From Pseudomonadota bacterium (GTDB taxonomy: Bacteria; Pseudomonadota; Gammaproteobacteria; Burkholderiales; Burkholderiaceae_F), in assembly GCA_021842465.1 (NCBI GenBank), contig JAKBZN010000002.1, positions 96,789 to 160,788 of the forward strand: a DNA stretch of 64,000 bases. Direction: 5' to 3'. The position numbers and the translations under genes were made by a program. Under the pieces are notes generated by a model. That model was not told where the DNA came from. It did not search any database and worked only from the letters and a program-made list of their open reading frames with translations. Position 1 is the stretch's first letter. Each line of letters starts with the position of its first letter. Positions 52,053 to 64,000 of the stretch are shown here, piece after piece.

Positions 52053-52571
52053 ATGGCACGGATTCAGGCCAAGAACCTCGGCGAGGCCCGCGATGACGGG
52101 ATGCGCGAGAAGATGATCGCGGTCAACCGCGTGACCAAGGTCGTCAAGGGCGGACGGATTCTCGCGTTCGCGGCGCTCACGGTGGTCGGCGACGGCGACG
52201 GGCGGGTTGGGATGGGTAAAGGCAAGGCGCGGGAAGTTCCGGTCGCCGTGCAGAAGGCGATGGAGCGGGCGCGCCGCGGCATGAATCGCGTGCCCCTTCG
52301 GAAGGGAACCTTGCACCACACCGTCGAGGCTCGCCACGGTGCTTCCCGGGTGATGCTGGCGCCGGCGCCGGAAGGTACCGGCGTGATCGCCGGTGGTCCG
52401 CTGCGCGCGATCTTCGATGTGATGGGCGTTCACAACGTCGTCGCGAAGGCGCATGGCTCGACCAATCCATACAACATGGTCCGGGCGACCCTCAAGGCGC
52501 TCGACAAGTTGCGGACCCCCGCCGAAATTGCGGCCAAGCGCGGCAAGACGGTGGAAGAGATTCTGGGCTGA
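52053..52571 (+). CDS. rpsE: 30S ribosomal protein S5 (uS5)
   Basis: A 172-aa protein ([51 protein letters not shown]). It is at the mRNA entry site and affects decoding accuracy. AAAGGA precedes the ATG. Confidence 0.98.
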   Translation: MARIQAKNLGEARDDGMREKMIAVNRVTKVVKGGRILAFAALTVVGDGDGRVGMGKGKAREVPVAVQKAMERARRGMNRVPLRKGTLHHTVEARHGASRVMLAPAPEGTGVIAGGPLRAIFDVMGVHNVVAKAHGSTNPYNMVRATLKALDKLRTPAEIAAKRGKTVEEILG

Positions 52572-52579
52572 GGGCGGCG

Positions 52580-52771
52580 ATGACGGAAAAAGCGGACGGC
52601 AAGACGGTCAAGGTTACGCTGGTGCGCAGCGTTGCCGGAACCAAGATGGACCACCGCGCCACGGTGCGCGGCCTGGGTCTTGGACGCCTGAACAGCTCGC
52701 GCGTGCTCGAAGACACGCCTGCGGTTCGGGGCATGATCAACAAGGTTTCCTACCTGGTCAAGGTGGGTTGA
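52580..52771 (+). CDS. rpmD: 50S ribosomal protein L30 (uL30)
   Basis: A 63-aa protein ([34 protein letters not shown]). Typical short bacterial form. It follows rpsE by 8 bases. Confidence 0.97.
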   Translation: MTEKADGKTVKVTLVRSVAGTKMDHRATVRGLGLGRLNSSRVLEDTPAVRGMINKVSYLVKVG

Positions 52772-52780
52772 GGAACGCTC

Positions 52781-53227
52781 ATGCGCTTGAATTCCATCAA
52801 ACCGGCGGCGGGCTCCAAGAAGGTCCGACATCGCGTCGGGCGCGGCATCGGCAGCGGCTGGGGAAAAACCGCGGGCCGTGGCCACAAGGGGCAGAAGTCC
52901 CGTGCGGGCGGGTTTCATAAGGTCGGGTTCGAGGGCGGCCAGATGCCGCTGCATCGGCGTCTTCCCAAGCGCGGCTTCACGTCGCTGCAGCGCCGGTACA
53001 TCGAGACCATCCGCCTCGCGGTCATTCAGAACCTCGACGCGCAGGAGATCGACCTGCTGACGCTCAAGAGCGCCGGAATCGTGTCGGTGCTGGCCCAGGG
53101 TGCACGGATCGTCAACACCGGAACCATCGACCGTGCGGTGAAGGTCCGTGGCCTCGGCGTGAGCGCCGGTGCCCGTGCGGCCATCGAAGCGGCGGGCGGC
53201 TCGGTCGAGCCGGTCGGCGCGGCCTGA
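52781..53227 (+). CDS. rplO: 50S ribosomal protein L15 (uL15)
   Basis: A 148-aa protein whose glycine- and lysine-rich N-terminal half is typical ([37 protein letters not shown]). It is a late 50S assembly protein. It precedes secY, as usual in the spc operon. Confidence 0.98.
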   Translation: MRLNSIKPAAGSKKVRHRVGRGIGSGWGKTAGRGHKGQKSRAGGFHKVGFEGGQMPLHRRLPKRGFTSLQRRYIETIRLAVIQNLDAQEIDLLTLKSAGIVSVLAQGARIVNTGTIDRAVKVRGLGVSAGARAAIEAAGGSVEPVGAA

Positions 53228-53253
53228 CGGCGGCGACAGGAAAAGGGGGATTT

Positions 53254-54579
53254 GTGAACCGGCCCGGGAATGCAGCGGTCAGCGGGGGGAAGTACGCCGA
53301 TCTACAGCGTCGGCTGGTATTTCTCCTGCTTGCGCTCGTCGTCTACCGGATCGGCACGCACGTCCCGGTTCCGCTGATCGATCCGGACCAGTTCCGGCGC
53401 GCCTTCCAGTCGCAGCAAGGCGGAATTCTCGGCCTGATGAACATGTTTTCGGGCGGCGCGCTGGCGCGGTTCTCGATCTTTTCGATCGGGATCATGCCGT
53501 ATATCTCGGCGTCGATCATCCTGCAGATGCTCGCCTACGTCATGCCTTCCCTGGAGGCGTTGCGCAAGGAAGGGGAGTCGGGACGGCGCAAGATCACGCA
53601 ATACACCCGCTACGCCACGGTCGGTCTCGCCGCGGTGCAGTCGTACATGGCGATCGTGGCGATCGGGTCGGTTCCCCATCTGGTCATCGTCCCGGGGTTC
53701 CTCTTCCGATTTCTGGGCACCGTCTCCCTGGTCACCGGTTGCATGTTCTTGATGTGGCTCGGCGAGCAGATCACCGAGCGCGGTCTGGGCAACGGCATTT
53801 CGATCATCATCTTCTCGGGCATCGTGGCGGGACTGCCGGGGGCGATCGGTCGATTGTTCGAACTCGTGTCCAGCGGCGCGCTCGGGTACCTCTCGTTTTT
53901 TGCCATCGCCGCCCTGATCGCGGTTGTCACCGGATTTGTGGTGTTCGTCGAGCGGGGCCAGCGGCGGATTCTCGTCAACTATGCCAAGCGACAGGTCGGA
54001 AATCGGATCTACGGTGGTCAGAGTTCCTATCTTCCCCTCAAGCTCAATATGTCCGGGGTGATTCCGCCGATCTTCGCGTCGTCGATCGTCTTGTTCCCGG
54101 CGACCATCGCGGGTTGGTTTTCGACGGGCCATGGGATGCGGTGGATTCGCGATCTGGCCGCGACGCTGCAGCATGGTCAGCCCTTGTATCTGATCTTGTA
54201 CGCGTCATTGATCGTATTTTTCTGTTTCTTCTACACCGCGTTGGTGTTCAATACGAAGGAGCAGGCCGACAACCTCAAGAAGAGCGGCGCGTTCGTGCCC
54301 GGAATTCGTCCCGGTGACCAGACGGCACGATTCATCGACAAGATTCTGCTGCGTCTGACCTTGGCGGGGGCCATCTACATCACGCTGGTCTGTCTGGTGC
54401 CGGAATTTCTTTATCTGCGTTGGAGTGTGCCGTTCTACTTCGGCGGCACTTCGCTGCTCATCGTGGTGGTGGTGACGATGGACTTCATGGCTCAGGTACA
54501 GGCGTATTTGATGACGCACCAATACGATTCGCTGCTCAAGAAGGCGAATTTCCGAGGTGCGCCCGGGTTGATGCGGTGA
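53254..54579 (+). CDS. secY: Preprotein translocase subunit SecY
   Basis: A 441-aa multipass membrane protein with ten transmembrane segments and the SecY signatures ([31 protein letters not shown] as [17 protein letters not shown]). It forms the protein-conducting channel of the inner membrane with SecE and SecG. It starts at GTG with AGGAAAAGGGGG upstream. Confidence 0.98.
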   Translation: MNRPGNAAVSGGKYADLQRRLVFLLLALVVYRIGTHVPVPLIDPDQFRRAFQSQQGGILGLMNMFSGGALARFSIFSIGIMPYISASIILQMLAYVMPSLEALRKEGESGRRKITQYTRYATVGLAAVQSYMAIVAIGSVPHLVIVPGFLFRFLGTVSLVTGCMFLMWLGEQITERGLGNGISIIIFSGIVAGLPGAIGRLFELVSSGALGYLSFFAIAALIAVVTGFVVFVERGQRRILVNYAKRQVGNRIYGGQSSYLPLKLNMSGVIPPIFASSIVLFPATIAGWFSTGHGMRWIRDLAATLQHGQPLYLILYASLIVFFCFFYTALVFNTKEQADNLKKSGAFVPGIRPGDQTARFIDKILLRLTLAGAIYITLVCLVPEFLYLRWSVPFYFGGTSLLIVVVVTMDFMAQVQAYLMTHQYDSLLKKANFRGAPGLMR

Positions 54580-54583
54580 AGGT

Positions 54584-54802
54584 ATGGCGCGCGACGACGT
54601 GATCCAGATGCAGGGGGAGATTCTCGAAAATCTTCCCAATGCCACGTTCCGCGTGAAGCTCGAGAACAACCATGTGGTTCTGGGGCACATTTCCGGCAAG
54701 ATGCGGATGCACTACATCCGTATTCTGCCGGGTGACAAGGTGACGGTGGAATTGACACCGTACGACCTTTCGCGGGCAAGGATCGTCTTTCGGGCGAAAT
54801 AG
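54584..54802 (+). CDS. infA: Translation initiation factor IF-1
   Basis: A 72-aa OB-fold protein ([37 protein letters not shown]). It binds the A site during initiation. Its place between secY and rpmJ is typical of many betaproteobacteria. It begins four bases after the secY stop. Confidence 0.97.
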   Translation: MARDDVIQMQGEILENLPNATFRVKLENNHVVLGHISGKMRMHYIRILPGDKVTVELTPYDLSRARIVFRAK

Positions 54803-54860
54803 ACACGCCGGAGTGTTCCGTTCGGGACGCGTGCCGGGGGTGAGGGAACAGGAGTACGAC

Positions 54861-54974
54861 ATGAAAGTCATGGCATCGGTAAAGAAGATGTGCCGGAAGT
54901 GCAAGGTGATCCGCCGCAAGCGCGTGGTGCGGGTGATCTGCTCGGACCCGCGCCACAAGCAGCGTCAGGGCTAA
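54861..54974 (+). CDS. rpmJ: 50S ribosomal protein L36 (bL36), zinc form
   Basis: A 37-aa protein reading [20 protein letters not shown], then [17 protein letters not shown]. The C-x-x-C, C and H residues form a zinc ribbon, so this is the zinc-dependent paralog type. AGGAG lies before the ATG. Confidence 0.97.
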   Translation: MKVMASVKKMCRKCKVIRRKRVVRVICSDPRHKQRQG

Positions 54975-55014
54975 GAATGGAATCCTTCGGGACTTTGAGA
55001 AAGTGAACTAAGCA

Positions 55015-55386
55015 ATGGCACGGATAGCCGGAATCAATATTCCCCCGCATCAGCATGCCGAGATCGGCCTGACGGCGATCTACGGCATCGGGCGCGCGCG
55101 GGCGCGCGCCATCCTGGATGCCGTGAAAGTTCCGTATGACCGGAAGGTCAAGGAGCTGACCGACGCGGAAGTCGAACGTATCCGGGAAGCGGTCGGCCGC
55201 TTCACCGTCGAGGGTGATCTCCGCCGCGAAATCCAACTCTCGATCAAGCGCTTGATCGACCTTGGCTGCTATCGCGGCATGCGGCACCGCCGCGGCCTGC
55301 CGGTGCGGGGCCAGCGTACCCGCACCAACGCCCGTACCCGCAAGGGTCCGCGTAAGGCCGGCGTCGCACTCAAGAAAGGATCCTAA
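55015..55386 (+). CDS. rpsM: 30S ribosomal protein S13 (uS13)
   Basis: A 123-aa protein ([40 protein letters not shown]). It sits in the 30S head and contacts the 50S subunit and P-site tRNA. Opens the alpha-operon part of the cluster. Confidence 0.98.
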   Translation: MARIAGINIPPHQHAEIGLTAIYGIGRARARAILDAVKVPYDRKVKELTDAEVERIREAVGRFTVEGDLRREIQLSIKRLIDLGCYRGMRHRRGLPVRGQRTRTNARTRKGPRKAGVALKKGS

Positions 55387-55388
55387 GC

Positions 55389-55799
55389 ATGGCAACGCGT
55401 AACCCGAGCCAGCAGCAGGCAGCGCAGCGCGCGCGGAAGAAGGTCAAGAAGAACATCGCCGAGGGCATCGCCCACGTCCACGCGTCCTTCAACAACACCA
55501 TCATCACGATCACCGACCGCCAGGGCAACGCCCTTTCGTGGGCGACCAGCGGCGGGGCGGGATTCAAGGGCTCGCGCAAGTCGACGCCGTTCGCGGCGCA
55601 GGTTGCCGCGGAGACGGCCGGCCGTGCGGCGCTGGAATGCGGCGTGAAGAACCTCGAGGTGCGGATCAAGGGCCCCGGCCCCGGGCGCGAGTCCTCGGTT
55701 CGCGCGCTCAATGCTTGCGGGTTTCGCATTACGTCCATTCAGGACATCACGCCCGTTCCGCACAACGGCTGCCGCGCGCCCAAGCGCCGACGCGTCTGA
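55389..55799 (+). CDS. rpsK: 30S ribosomal protein S11 (uS11)
   Basis: A 136-aa protein ([55 protein letters not shown]). It lies on the 30S platform. AAAGGA precedes the start; only two bases separate it from rpsM. Confidence 0.98.
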   Translation: MATRNPSQQQAAQRARKKVKKNIAEGIAHVHASFNNTIITITDRQGNALSWATSGGAGFKGSRKSTPFAAQVAAETAGRAALECGVKNLEVRIKGPGPGRESSVRALNACGFRITSIQDITPVPHNGCRAPKRRRV

Positions 55800-55886
55800 G
55801 ACGGCGGAGCCATCTGGTGGAATACGGAACCGATAACCTGATCGCCGCGGCATGTGCCGCCGATCTTTGCTGAGCAGGAAGAGAAC

Positions 55887-56510
55887 ATGGCTCGCTATAC
55901 CGGAGCAAAACTCAAGCTATCGCGGCGGGAAGGCACCGACCTGTTTCTGAAGAGTGCACGTCGCGCGCTCGATACCAAGTGCAAGGCCGACAGCAAGCCC
56001 GGGCAGCATGGCCGGACGTCGGGTGCCCGACTGTCCGACTACGGGACGCAGCTTCGCGAGAAGCAGAAGGTCAAGCGCACGTACGGGGTACTGGAGCGGC
56101 AGTTCCGGCGCTATTTCGCCGAGGCCGAGCGCCGCAGGGGCAACACGGGCGAGAACCTCATCGCGTTGCTCGAGTCGCGTCTCGACAACGTCGTGTACCG
56201 CATGGGCTTCGGCTCGACCCGCGCAGAAGCGCGGCAACTGGTGTCGCACTGCGCGGTCGAGGTCAACGGCAAGGTGACGAACATCTCGTCGATGCTGCTG
56301 CGCGCCGGTGACCTGATTGCGATCCGCGAGCGCGCGCGCAAGCAGACGCGCATTCAGGACGCCCTCGGTCTTGCGGCCCAGAGCGGATTCCCGTCCTGGG
56401 TCGAAGTCGACGCGCAGAAGATGACCGGCAAGTTCAAGGCGGTCCCGGACCGCGGAGACGTCGCGCAGGACATCAACGAGTCGCTGGTCGTCGAGTTGTA
56501 TTCCCGGTAA
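55887..56510 (+). CDS. rpsD: 30S ribosomal protein S4 (uS4)
   Basis: A 207-aa protein with the S4 RNA-binding domain ([40 protein letters not shown]). It starts 16S rRNA assembly and, in E. coli, represses the alpha operon at the translational level. GCAGGAAGAG supports the ATG at 55887, which is preferred over an upstream in-frame ATG. S4 has no zinc cysteines here. Confidence 0.98.
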   Translation: MARYTGAKLKLSRREGTDLFLKSARRALDTKCKADSKPGQHGRTSGARLSDYGTQLREKQKVKRTYGVLERQFRRYFAEAERRRGNTGENLIALLESRLDNVVYRMGFGSTRAEARQLVSHCAVEVNGKVTNISSMLLRAGDLIAIRERARKQTRIQDALGLAAQSGFPSWVEVDAQKMTGKFKAVPDRGDVAQDINESLVVELYSR

Positions 56511-56624
56511 TGCGGGGGCGGCGCCGGCGTAATGCGGGAGCCGGCGCTGCATCGCGAATCCCGCGACCATCCAACAGCCTTATCGGTGTAACGAGCCGAG
56601 GGTATTGAAAGGGATTGTGTCAGC

Positions 56625-57605
56625 ATGAATGCCACAGGATTGTTGAAGCCGCGCTCCATCGAAGTCGAATCGATGGGCCCCAACGCCGCCGTCGTGACGA
56701 TGGAGCCGTTCGAGCGCGGTTATGGCCATACGCTGGGAAATGCGCTGCGACGTATCATCCTGTCGTCGATGGTCGGCTATGCGCCCACCGAAGTGCAGAT
56801 CGAAGGCGTCGTGCACGAGTACTCGACCATTGACGGCGTTCGCGAGGACGTCGTCGACATCCTGCTCAACCTCAAGGGCATCGTATTCAAGCTGCACAAT
56901 CGCGATGAAGTGACGCTGAACTTGCGCAAGGACGGCGAAGGCACGGTGACGGCGGGCGATATCGAACTGCCCCACGACGTTGAGGTGATCAACCCCGACC
57001 ACGTGATCGCGCACCTTTCCGCTGCCGGCAAGCTTGCCATGCAGATCAAGGTGGAAAAGGGCCGCGGCTACGTTCCCGGAAACGTCCGGGCGTTCCGCGA
57101 CGACCATTCCGCGACCATCGGCCGAATCGTGCTGGACGCGTCGTTCTCGCCGGTCCGACGGGTGAGCTACACCGTCGAGAGCGCGCGGGTCGAGCAGCGC
57201 ACCGACCTCGACAAGCTCGTGATGACGATCGAGACCAACGGCGCGATCGCGCCCGAGGAAACGGTTCGGCAATCCGCGCGCATCCTGGTCGAGCAGCTTT
57301 CGGTCTTCGCGGCGTTGGAAGGCGTTGGCGAACCGGCCCATGCCCAGCGAGCGAAGGTCGACGTCGACCCGATGCTGCTGCGCCCGGTCGACGATCTGGA
57401 GCTGACCGTGCGTTCGGCGAACTGCCTCAAGGCGGAAAACATCTATTACATCGGCGACCTGATCCAGCGCACCGAGAACGAGCTGCTCAAGACCCCGAAC
57501 CTGGGCCGCAAGTCGCTCAATGAGATCAAGGAAGTGCTTGCGACGCGTGGCCTCACTCTCGGCATGAAGCTGGAGAACTGGCCGCCGGTCGGGCTTGAGA
57601 AGTAA
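56625..57605 (+). CDS. rpoA: RNA polymerase alpha subunit
   Basis: A 326-aa protein: N-terminal dimerisation domain ([20 protein letters not shown]) and the C-terminal domain that contacts UP elements and activators ([36 protein letters not shown]). Length is normal for betaproteobacteria. The 114-base gap after rpsD contains no gene. Confidence 0.99.
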   Translation: MNATGLLKPRSIEVESMGPNAAVVTMEPFERGYGHTLGNALRRIILSSMVGYAPTEVQIEGVVHEYSTIDGVREDVVDILLNLKGIVFKLHNRDEVTLNLRKDGEGTVTAGDIELPHDVEVINPDHVIAHLSAAGKLAMQIKVEKGRGYVPGNVRAFRDDHSATIGRIVLDASFSPVRRVSYTVESARVEQRTDLDKLVMTIETNGAIAPEETVRQSARILVEQLSVFAALEGVGEPAHAQRAKVDVDPMLLRPVDDLELTVRSANCLKAENIYYIGDLIQRTENELLKTPNLGRKSLNEIKEVLATRGLTLGMKLENWPPVGLEK

Positions 57606-57634
57606 ACCACTGTCAGAAAAGAGAAGGAAATCCC

Positions 57635-58030
57635 ATGCGCCACGGACACGGACTGCGAAAACTCAATCGCACCAGCAGCCACCGCTTGGCAATGCTGCGC
57701 AACATGTCCAACTCGCTGTTGCGTCACGAGGCCATCAAGACGACGCTTCCCAAGGCAAAGGAATTGCGTCGCGTCGTGGAACCGCTGATCACGCTCGCGA
57801 AGGAACCGACGGTGGCCAACCGCCGTCTGGCGTTCGACCGCCTGCGCGACCGCGAAATGGTCGTCAAACTGTTCGGCGAACTCGGCCCCCGCTACAAGAC
57901 CCGGCCGGGCGGCTATCTTCGCATTCTCAAGTTTGGGTTCCGCAACGGCGACAATGCGCCGATGGCGTACGTCGAACTGGTCGACCGGCCCGCGCCGGTC
58001 GAGGCGGCGGAAGCCACCGCCCAGCAGTAA
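57635..58030 (+). CDS. rplQ: 50S ribosomal protein L17 (bL17)
   Basis: A 131-aa protein ([40 protein letters not shown]). The last gene of the cluster, with GAGAAGGAAA upstream and a terminator directly after it. Confidence 0.98.
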   Translation: MRHGHGLRKLNRTSSHRLAMLRNMSNSLLRHEAIKTTLPKAKELRRVVEPLITLAKEPTVANRRLAFDRLRDREMVVKLFGELGPRYKTRPGGYLRILKFGFRNGDNAPMAYVELVDRPAPVEAAEATAQQ

Positions 58031-58037
58031 CGGCCGC

Positions 58038-58077
58038 CCACCCGCTGCCGCGATCGGCGGCGGGTGGCGCAGTTTTT
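58038..58077 (+). terminator. Terminator of the alpha operon
   Basis: A 13-bp GC-rich stem with one G-T wobble (58038-58050 with 58055-58067), loop CGAT, then five T residues at 58073-58077. It starts 7 bases after the rplQ stop. Confidence 0.75.
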
Positions 58078-58206
58078 GCCGGGAGGACGGACGCCCCGCC
58101 CGCCTCCCCTCGCCGCCGCCCTCGGCGGAGGCCGCGCGAGCGGTTTCAGGACCCGGCGAAGCCGGCGTCACGGGTTTGTAATCGCACCGCCATATAGTCC
58201 CGCCCG

Positions 58207-59084
58207 ATGCAAGGGCGCAGCGGTCAATCCCCACTCGACGAGCAGCGATCCGGCGGCGGACAGCGCCGCTATCGCGCAATTTTTGTCTCGGACATCCACC
58301 TCGGAACCCCTGGGTGCAAAGCCGAGCACCTGCTCGACTTTCTGCGCCACAACGAGTCGGACCTCATTTACCTCGTCGGCGACATCATTGACGGATGGGC
58401 GCTGCGGTCGCGGTTCCATTGGCCGCAAGCGCATAACGACGTCGTGCAGAAAATCCTGCGCAAGGCCCGAAAGGGAACTTCGGTCATCTACATCCCCGGC
58501 AACCACGACGAGGTGGCGCGCCAGTTCTGCGGCTTGAAGTTCGGCGAGGTTTCGATTTGTGCCGAGGCACAACATCGGCTTCTCGACGGTCGGACGCTCT
58601 GGGTGACCCACGGGGACGTCGCCGATGGCGTGATTCGTCACGCGAAATGGCTGGCTCACCTGGGCGACGCCTTGTACGACTGGCTGTTGTGGCTCAATCG
58701 CCACTTCAACAATCTGCGGTCGCGCCTCGGCTTCGGATACTGGTCCCTGTCGCAATTCCTGAAGTACAAGGTCAAGAACGCGGTGAGCTTCATCAGCGAC
58801 TTCGAGCACGTCCTGATACGCGAAGCCCGCAAACGAGGATACGACGGCGTGGTCTGCGGCCACATCCACCATGCCCAGATCCGCGAGGTGGACGGGGCGC
58901 TCTACGTCAACGACGGCGACTGGGTCGAGAGCCTCACCGCACTCGTCGAAACCCTGGATGGGCGGCTGGAGATCGTCGAGTGGAAGGAAATCCTGGTGCC
59001 CAATCCCCCGTCCCCCCACTGGAGCCGTGACGACGAGCCGGCCGACCCGGAAATTTCCGTGGCACTGGCGGAGGGGTGCGATCC

Positions 59085-59088
<4 letters not shown>
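58207..59088 (+). CDS. UDP-2,3-diacylglucosamine pyrophosphatase-like metallophosphoesterase
   Basis: A 293-aa calcineurin-like phosphoesterase: [28 protein letters not shown] and GHIHHA, the full set of metal-binding motifs. It resembles the LpxH family but is longer and belongs to the group often coupled to a glycosyltransferase, as here by ATGA overlap. It may act on a lipid or nucleotide-sugar diphosphate. The first 20 residues are not conserved-looking and the start may be later. Confidence 0.85.
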
Positions 59089-61786
<2,698 letters not shown>

Positions 61787-61893
61787 GGGGGGTATGGGTG
61801 AATACTACTTTCCGGTAACGGCGCAAGCCGCCGCAACCTCGTTAATATGGCAGTCCGAGTGCGGAGTTTGCCGCAAACCGCGAGGGCACATCG

Positions 61894-62592
61894 ATGAAAT
61901 CCATGAAATTCCGAAAAAACCCGGCGAGCGCACGCGCGGCGATCCGCGCAGCGGTTCCATGCCTTGTGTTCGCAGCGGGGGCCGCGATCGCCCCGGCGGC
62001 CATTGCCCAAGGCGGCGCAGCCAACCCCGCCGTCGATCCGCAAGCCGGAAAACAACTTGTGGACCAGGTCTGTAGCGGCTGCCACGGACCCGGCGGCAAT
62101 TCGACCGTGCCGAACATTCCCAAGATTGCGGGCCAACACCGCGACTACCTGGTCAAGCAACTCGTCGACTTCGCCAAGCCGCCGGAAGACAAGACCTCGC
62201 GCAGCAACGCAATTATGAGCGGAATCGCGTCGTCGCTCACGCCGACGGATCGGCGCAACGTCGCCACGTGGTTGGCGGAACAGAAAATGAGTCCTGGTGC
62301 ACCGGCGGCCGACAAGGCGGAGTGGGAGATCGGGCAGCGCCTCTACCGCACGGGGAACGCTACCGAGGCCGTGCCGGCGTGCGCCGGGTGTCACGGGCCG
62401 AACGGTGACGGTCTGCCGGCCCGGTATCCGAGACTTGCCGGCCAGAACGCCGACTACGTCGACGCCCAGTTGCGCGCGTTCCGGGATGGAACCCGGCACA
62501 ACAACGAAGCGATGCAGCAGATTGCGTTCCGTTTGTCGGACCCCAACATCAAGGCGCTGGTGACCTACATTTCGAGCCTGCAGTCGCAGTAA
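61894..62592 (+). CDS. Diheme cytochrome c4-type protein
   Basis: A 232-aa exported protein: signal peptide (basic start, hydrophobic AAVPCLVFAAGAAIAPAAIA, cleavage after AIAQ), then two class I heme sites, CSGCH and CAGCH, each with a distal Met segment. This two-domain pattern matches cytochrome c4, which carries electrons to cytochrome oxidases in the periplasm. An ATG three codons in is an alternative start. It is adjacent to engB, a common order in betaproteobacteria. Confidence 0.92.
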   Translation: MKSMKFRKNPASARAAIRAAVPCLVFAAGAAIAPAAIAQGGAANPAVDPQAGKQLVDQVCSGCHGPGGNSTVPNIPKIAGQHRDYLVKQLVDFAKPPEDKTSRSNAIMSGIASSLTPTDRRNVATWLAEQKMSPGAPAADKAEWEIGQRLYRTGNATEAVPACAGCHGPNGDGLPARYPRLAGQNADYVDAQLRAFRDGTRHNNEAMQQIAFRLSDPNIKALVTYISSLQSQ

Positions 62593-62661
62593 TCTTCGGA
62601 TTGCATCGGGGGCTGCTTTCGGGCCTTCGACGCTCCGGGCCCGCGTCTTCGCGAGGAGAGC

Positions 62662-63744
62662 ATGTCGCAGCTTTTTTCCCCGATCCGTCTGCGTTCCATC
62701 GTCGTACCCAACCGCATCGGCATGTCACCGATGTGCCAGTACTCCGCGCAGGATGGCCTTGCCCAGGATTGGCACTTCACCCACTACGGCGCGCGCGCGG
62801 TTGGGGGGGTGGGCCTGATCGTTTTCGAAGCGACCGCCGTCGCCCCGGAGGGGCGCATCAGTCCGGGCGATCTCGGGCTGTGGGAACAACGGCAGATCGC
62901 CCCGCTTGCCGGGATCGTGCGATTCGTTCGCGCCCAGGGGGCTGTGCCGACCATTCAACTCGCCCATGCCGGGCGCAAGGGAAGCATCGGGCGCGGTTGG
63001 GAGGCGCAGCGGGCCTTGGCCGCTTCGGAAGGAGGATGGCCGGTGCTTGCGCCGTCTCCGATTGCGTTCAGCGATGCGTACGCGGCGCCGCAGGCGCTCG
63101 ATCGCGCGGGCATCGGGCGCGTGGTTGAACAGTTTGCCGCCGCCGCCGGCCGCGCGCAGGAGGCGGGGTTCCAGGCCGTCGAGGTGCATGCCGCGCACGG
63201 GTACTTGCTGCACCAGTTTCTTTCGCCGCTCGCGAACCGACGCGAGGATGAATACGGCGGATCGTTCGACAATCGCACGCGCCTGCTTTGCGAGGTGGTC
63301 GCCGCGGTGCGTGGCGGTTGGCCGGAGGATTTCCCGGTCCTGGTTCGCCTGTCGGCAACGGATTGGGCCGAAGGCGGGTGGTCGCCCGACGACACCGTCG
63401 CGCTTTCCAGAAAACTCAAGGACCTTGGCGTCGATCTGATCGACGTTTCATCGGCCGGGTTGCTGCCATCGGTTGCGGTTCCGGCAGGCCCCGGCTACCA
63501 GACGGAATTCGCCGCCCGCGTGCGCCGCGAGACGGGCATTGCCGTCGCCGCGGTCGGGGCGATCACGGCGCCCGCGCAGGCGGATCACATCATTCGCACG
63601 GGACAGGCCGACATGACCTTCCTTGGCCGCGAACTGCTTCGCGACCCGCATTGGCCGCTGTCGGCGGCGCGAGCGCTGGGCGTAGCGATGCCCTGGCCCA
63701 ACGCATATCTCCGCGCAGCGCCGGCGGGGGCTCCTGCCCGCTAG
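62662..63744 (+). CDS. Old yellow enzyme family NADH:flavin oxidoreductase (YqjM/NamA-like)
   Basis: A 360-aa FMN-binding TIM barrel: LFSPIRLRSIVVPNRIGMSP, the MCQYSAQDG and HFTHYGARAVGGVGL blocks, the H-A-H/G-R-K site (QLAHAGRKGS), AHGYLLHQFLSPLANRR and FLGRELLRDPHWPL. This pattern is the YqjM-like ene-reductase subgroup, which reduces alpha,beta-unsaturated carbonyls or nitro groups using NAD(P)H. The natural substrate is not known. It has GCGAGGAGAG before the ATG. Confidence 0.93.
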   Translation: MSQLFSPIRLRSIVVPNRIGMSPMCQYSAQDGLAQDWHFTHYGARAVGGVGLIVFEATAVAPEGRISPGDLGLWEQRQIAPLAGIVRFVRAQGAVPTIQLAHAGRKGSIGRGWEAQRALAASEGGWPVLAPSPIAFSDAYAAPQALDRAGIGRVVEQFAAAAGRAQEAGFQAVEVHAAHGYLLHQFLSPLANRREDEYGGSFDNRTRLLCEVVAAVRGGWPEDFPVLVRLSATDWAEGGWSPDDTVALSRKLKDLGVDLIDVSSAGLLPSVAVPAGPGYQTEFAARVRRETGIAVAAVGAITAPAQADHIIRTGQADMTFLGRELLRDPHWPLSAARALGVAMPWPNAYLRAAPAGAPAR

Positions 63745-63821
63745 CCCTGGTTCCTTGTTCGCGCCAAGCAAACGCCGCTGCGCGGTTTCGGCGCGCAGGG
63801 TCGGAGTTTCGTGTCCCGCGT

Positions 63822-63944
63822 TTACTTCGCGGCCCAGTTGTCGACCCATTCGATCCAGCGATCGATGATGCCGAGGCGCAGCAACACGAAGAACAGAATG
63901 ATGCCGATGACGAAACCGCCCAACGTGGCCTGTGGAATACCCAT
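63822..63944 (-). CDS. Small single-span membrane peptide (40 aa)
   Basis: Starts with a clear GGGAGAG ribosome-binding site nine bases before ATG 63944 and ends at TAA. The product begins MGIPQATLGGFVIGIILFFV and continues LLRLGIIDRWIEWVDNWAAK: one transmembrane helix, then an amphipathic Trp-rich tail. No family is recognised. It is convergent with the OYE gene. Confidence 0.5.
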   Translation of the reverse strand: MGIPQATLGGFVIGIILFFVLLRLGIIDRWIEWVDNWAAK

Positions 63945-64000
63945 TTGCGAACTCTCCCGCGGAATTGCGAAATCGCATCGACCCGATGCCATGATTGAAA

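Overview
The window is a high-GC bacterial chromosome segment, most likely from a betaproteobacterium (Burkholderiales, Nitrosomonadales or Rhodocyclales type; genus not determined). The evidence is the gene mix: APS-reductase sulfate assimilation with a DUF934 gene, a metX-metW pair, glutathione genes fused by overlap to a regulatory PTS, a diheme cytochrome c4 next to engB and hemB, and a PEP-CTERM surface protein. No rRNA, tRNA or CRISPR array was seen.

Layout. 1-2.1 kb: LOG-family and beta-CASP MBL-fold genes. 2.2-6.5 kb: a diversity-generating retroelement (DGR). It has a variable PEP-CTERM/DUF1566 target, an Avd accessory gene, a template repeat (TR) and a reverse transcriptase, and it is bordered by inverted diverged repeats. 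6.5-12.7 kb: a leftward sulfate/sulfite operon (TSUP exporter, sulfite reductase, DUF934, cysH, cysD, cysN). 12.8-14.8 kb: ybiB, a CbiX-type chelatase and ssb. 14.9-30.25 kb: a lower-GC island with three tandem tyrosine recombinases, a small coiled-coil protein and a tightly coupled defence operon (hsdM-hsdS-reverse transcriptase-27-aa ORF-DUF262/DUF1524-hsdR). 30.3-42 kb: hisN-type phosphatase, kup, FmdB zinc ribbon, DUF502, aspS, EEP nuclease, clsB, GGDEF/EAL and FIST signalling proteins. 42.4-48.9 kb: gshA-gshB-EIIA-HPr-EI-metX-metW, joined almost entirely by start/stop overlaps. 49.1-58 kb: spc and alpha ribosomal operons (rplN to rplQ) ending in a terminator. 58.2-64 kb: metallophosphoesterase, glycosyltransferase, hemB, engB, cytochrome c4, OYE-family oxidoreductase and a 40-aa membrane peptide.

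The two most interesting systems both contain reverse transcriptases. In the DGR, 20 of the 41 adenines in the aligned TR (4331-4458) are changed in the variable repeat (VR), against 1 of 87 other bases. The RT carries a C-terminal domain that reads as the MutS mismatch-recognition domain, including its F-x-E motif. The target is predicted to be exported and anchored by a PEP-CTERM signal, with a sigma-54-like promoter and repeated upstream elements. In the island, a different, defence-type reverse transcriptase sits inside a type I restriction operon beside a GmrSD-like protein, with every junction translationally coupled.

All calls come from reading the sequence and translations by eye. No database search was run, so family names rest on motif recognition and novelty statements are provisional.
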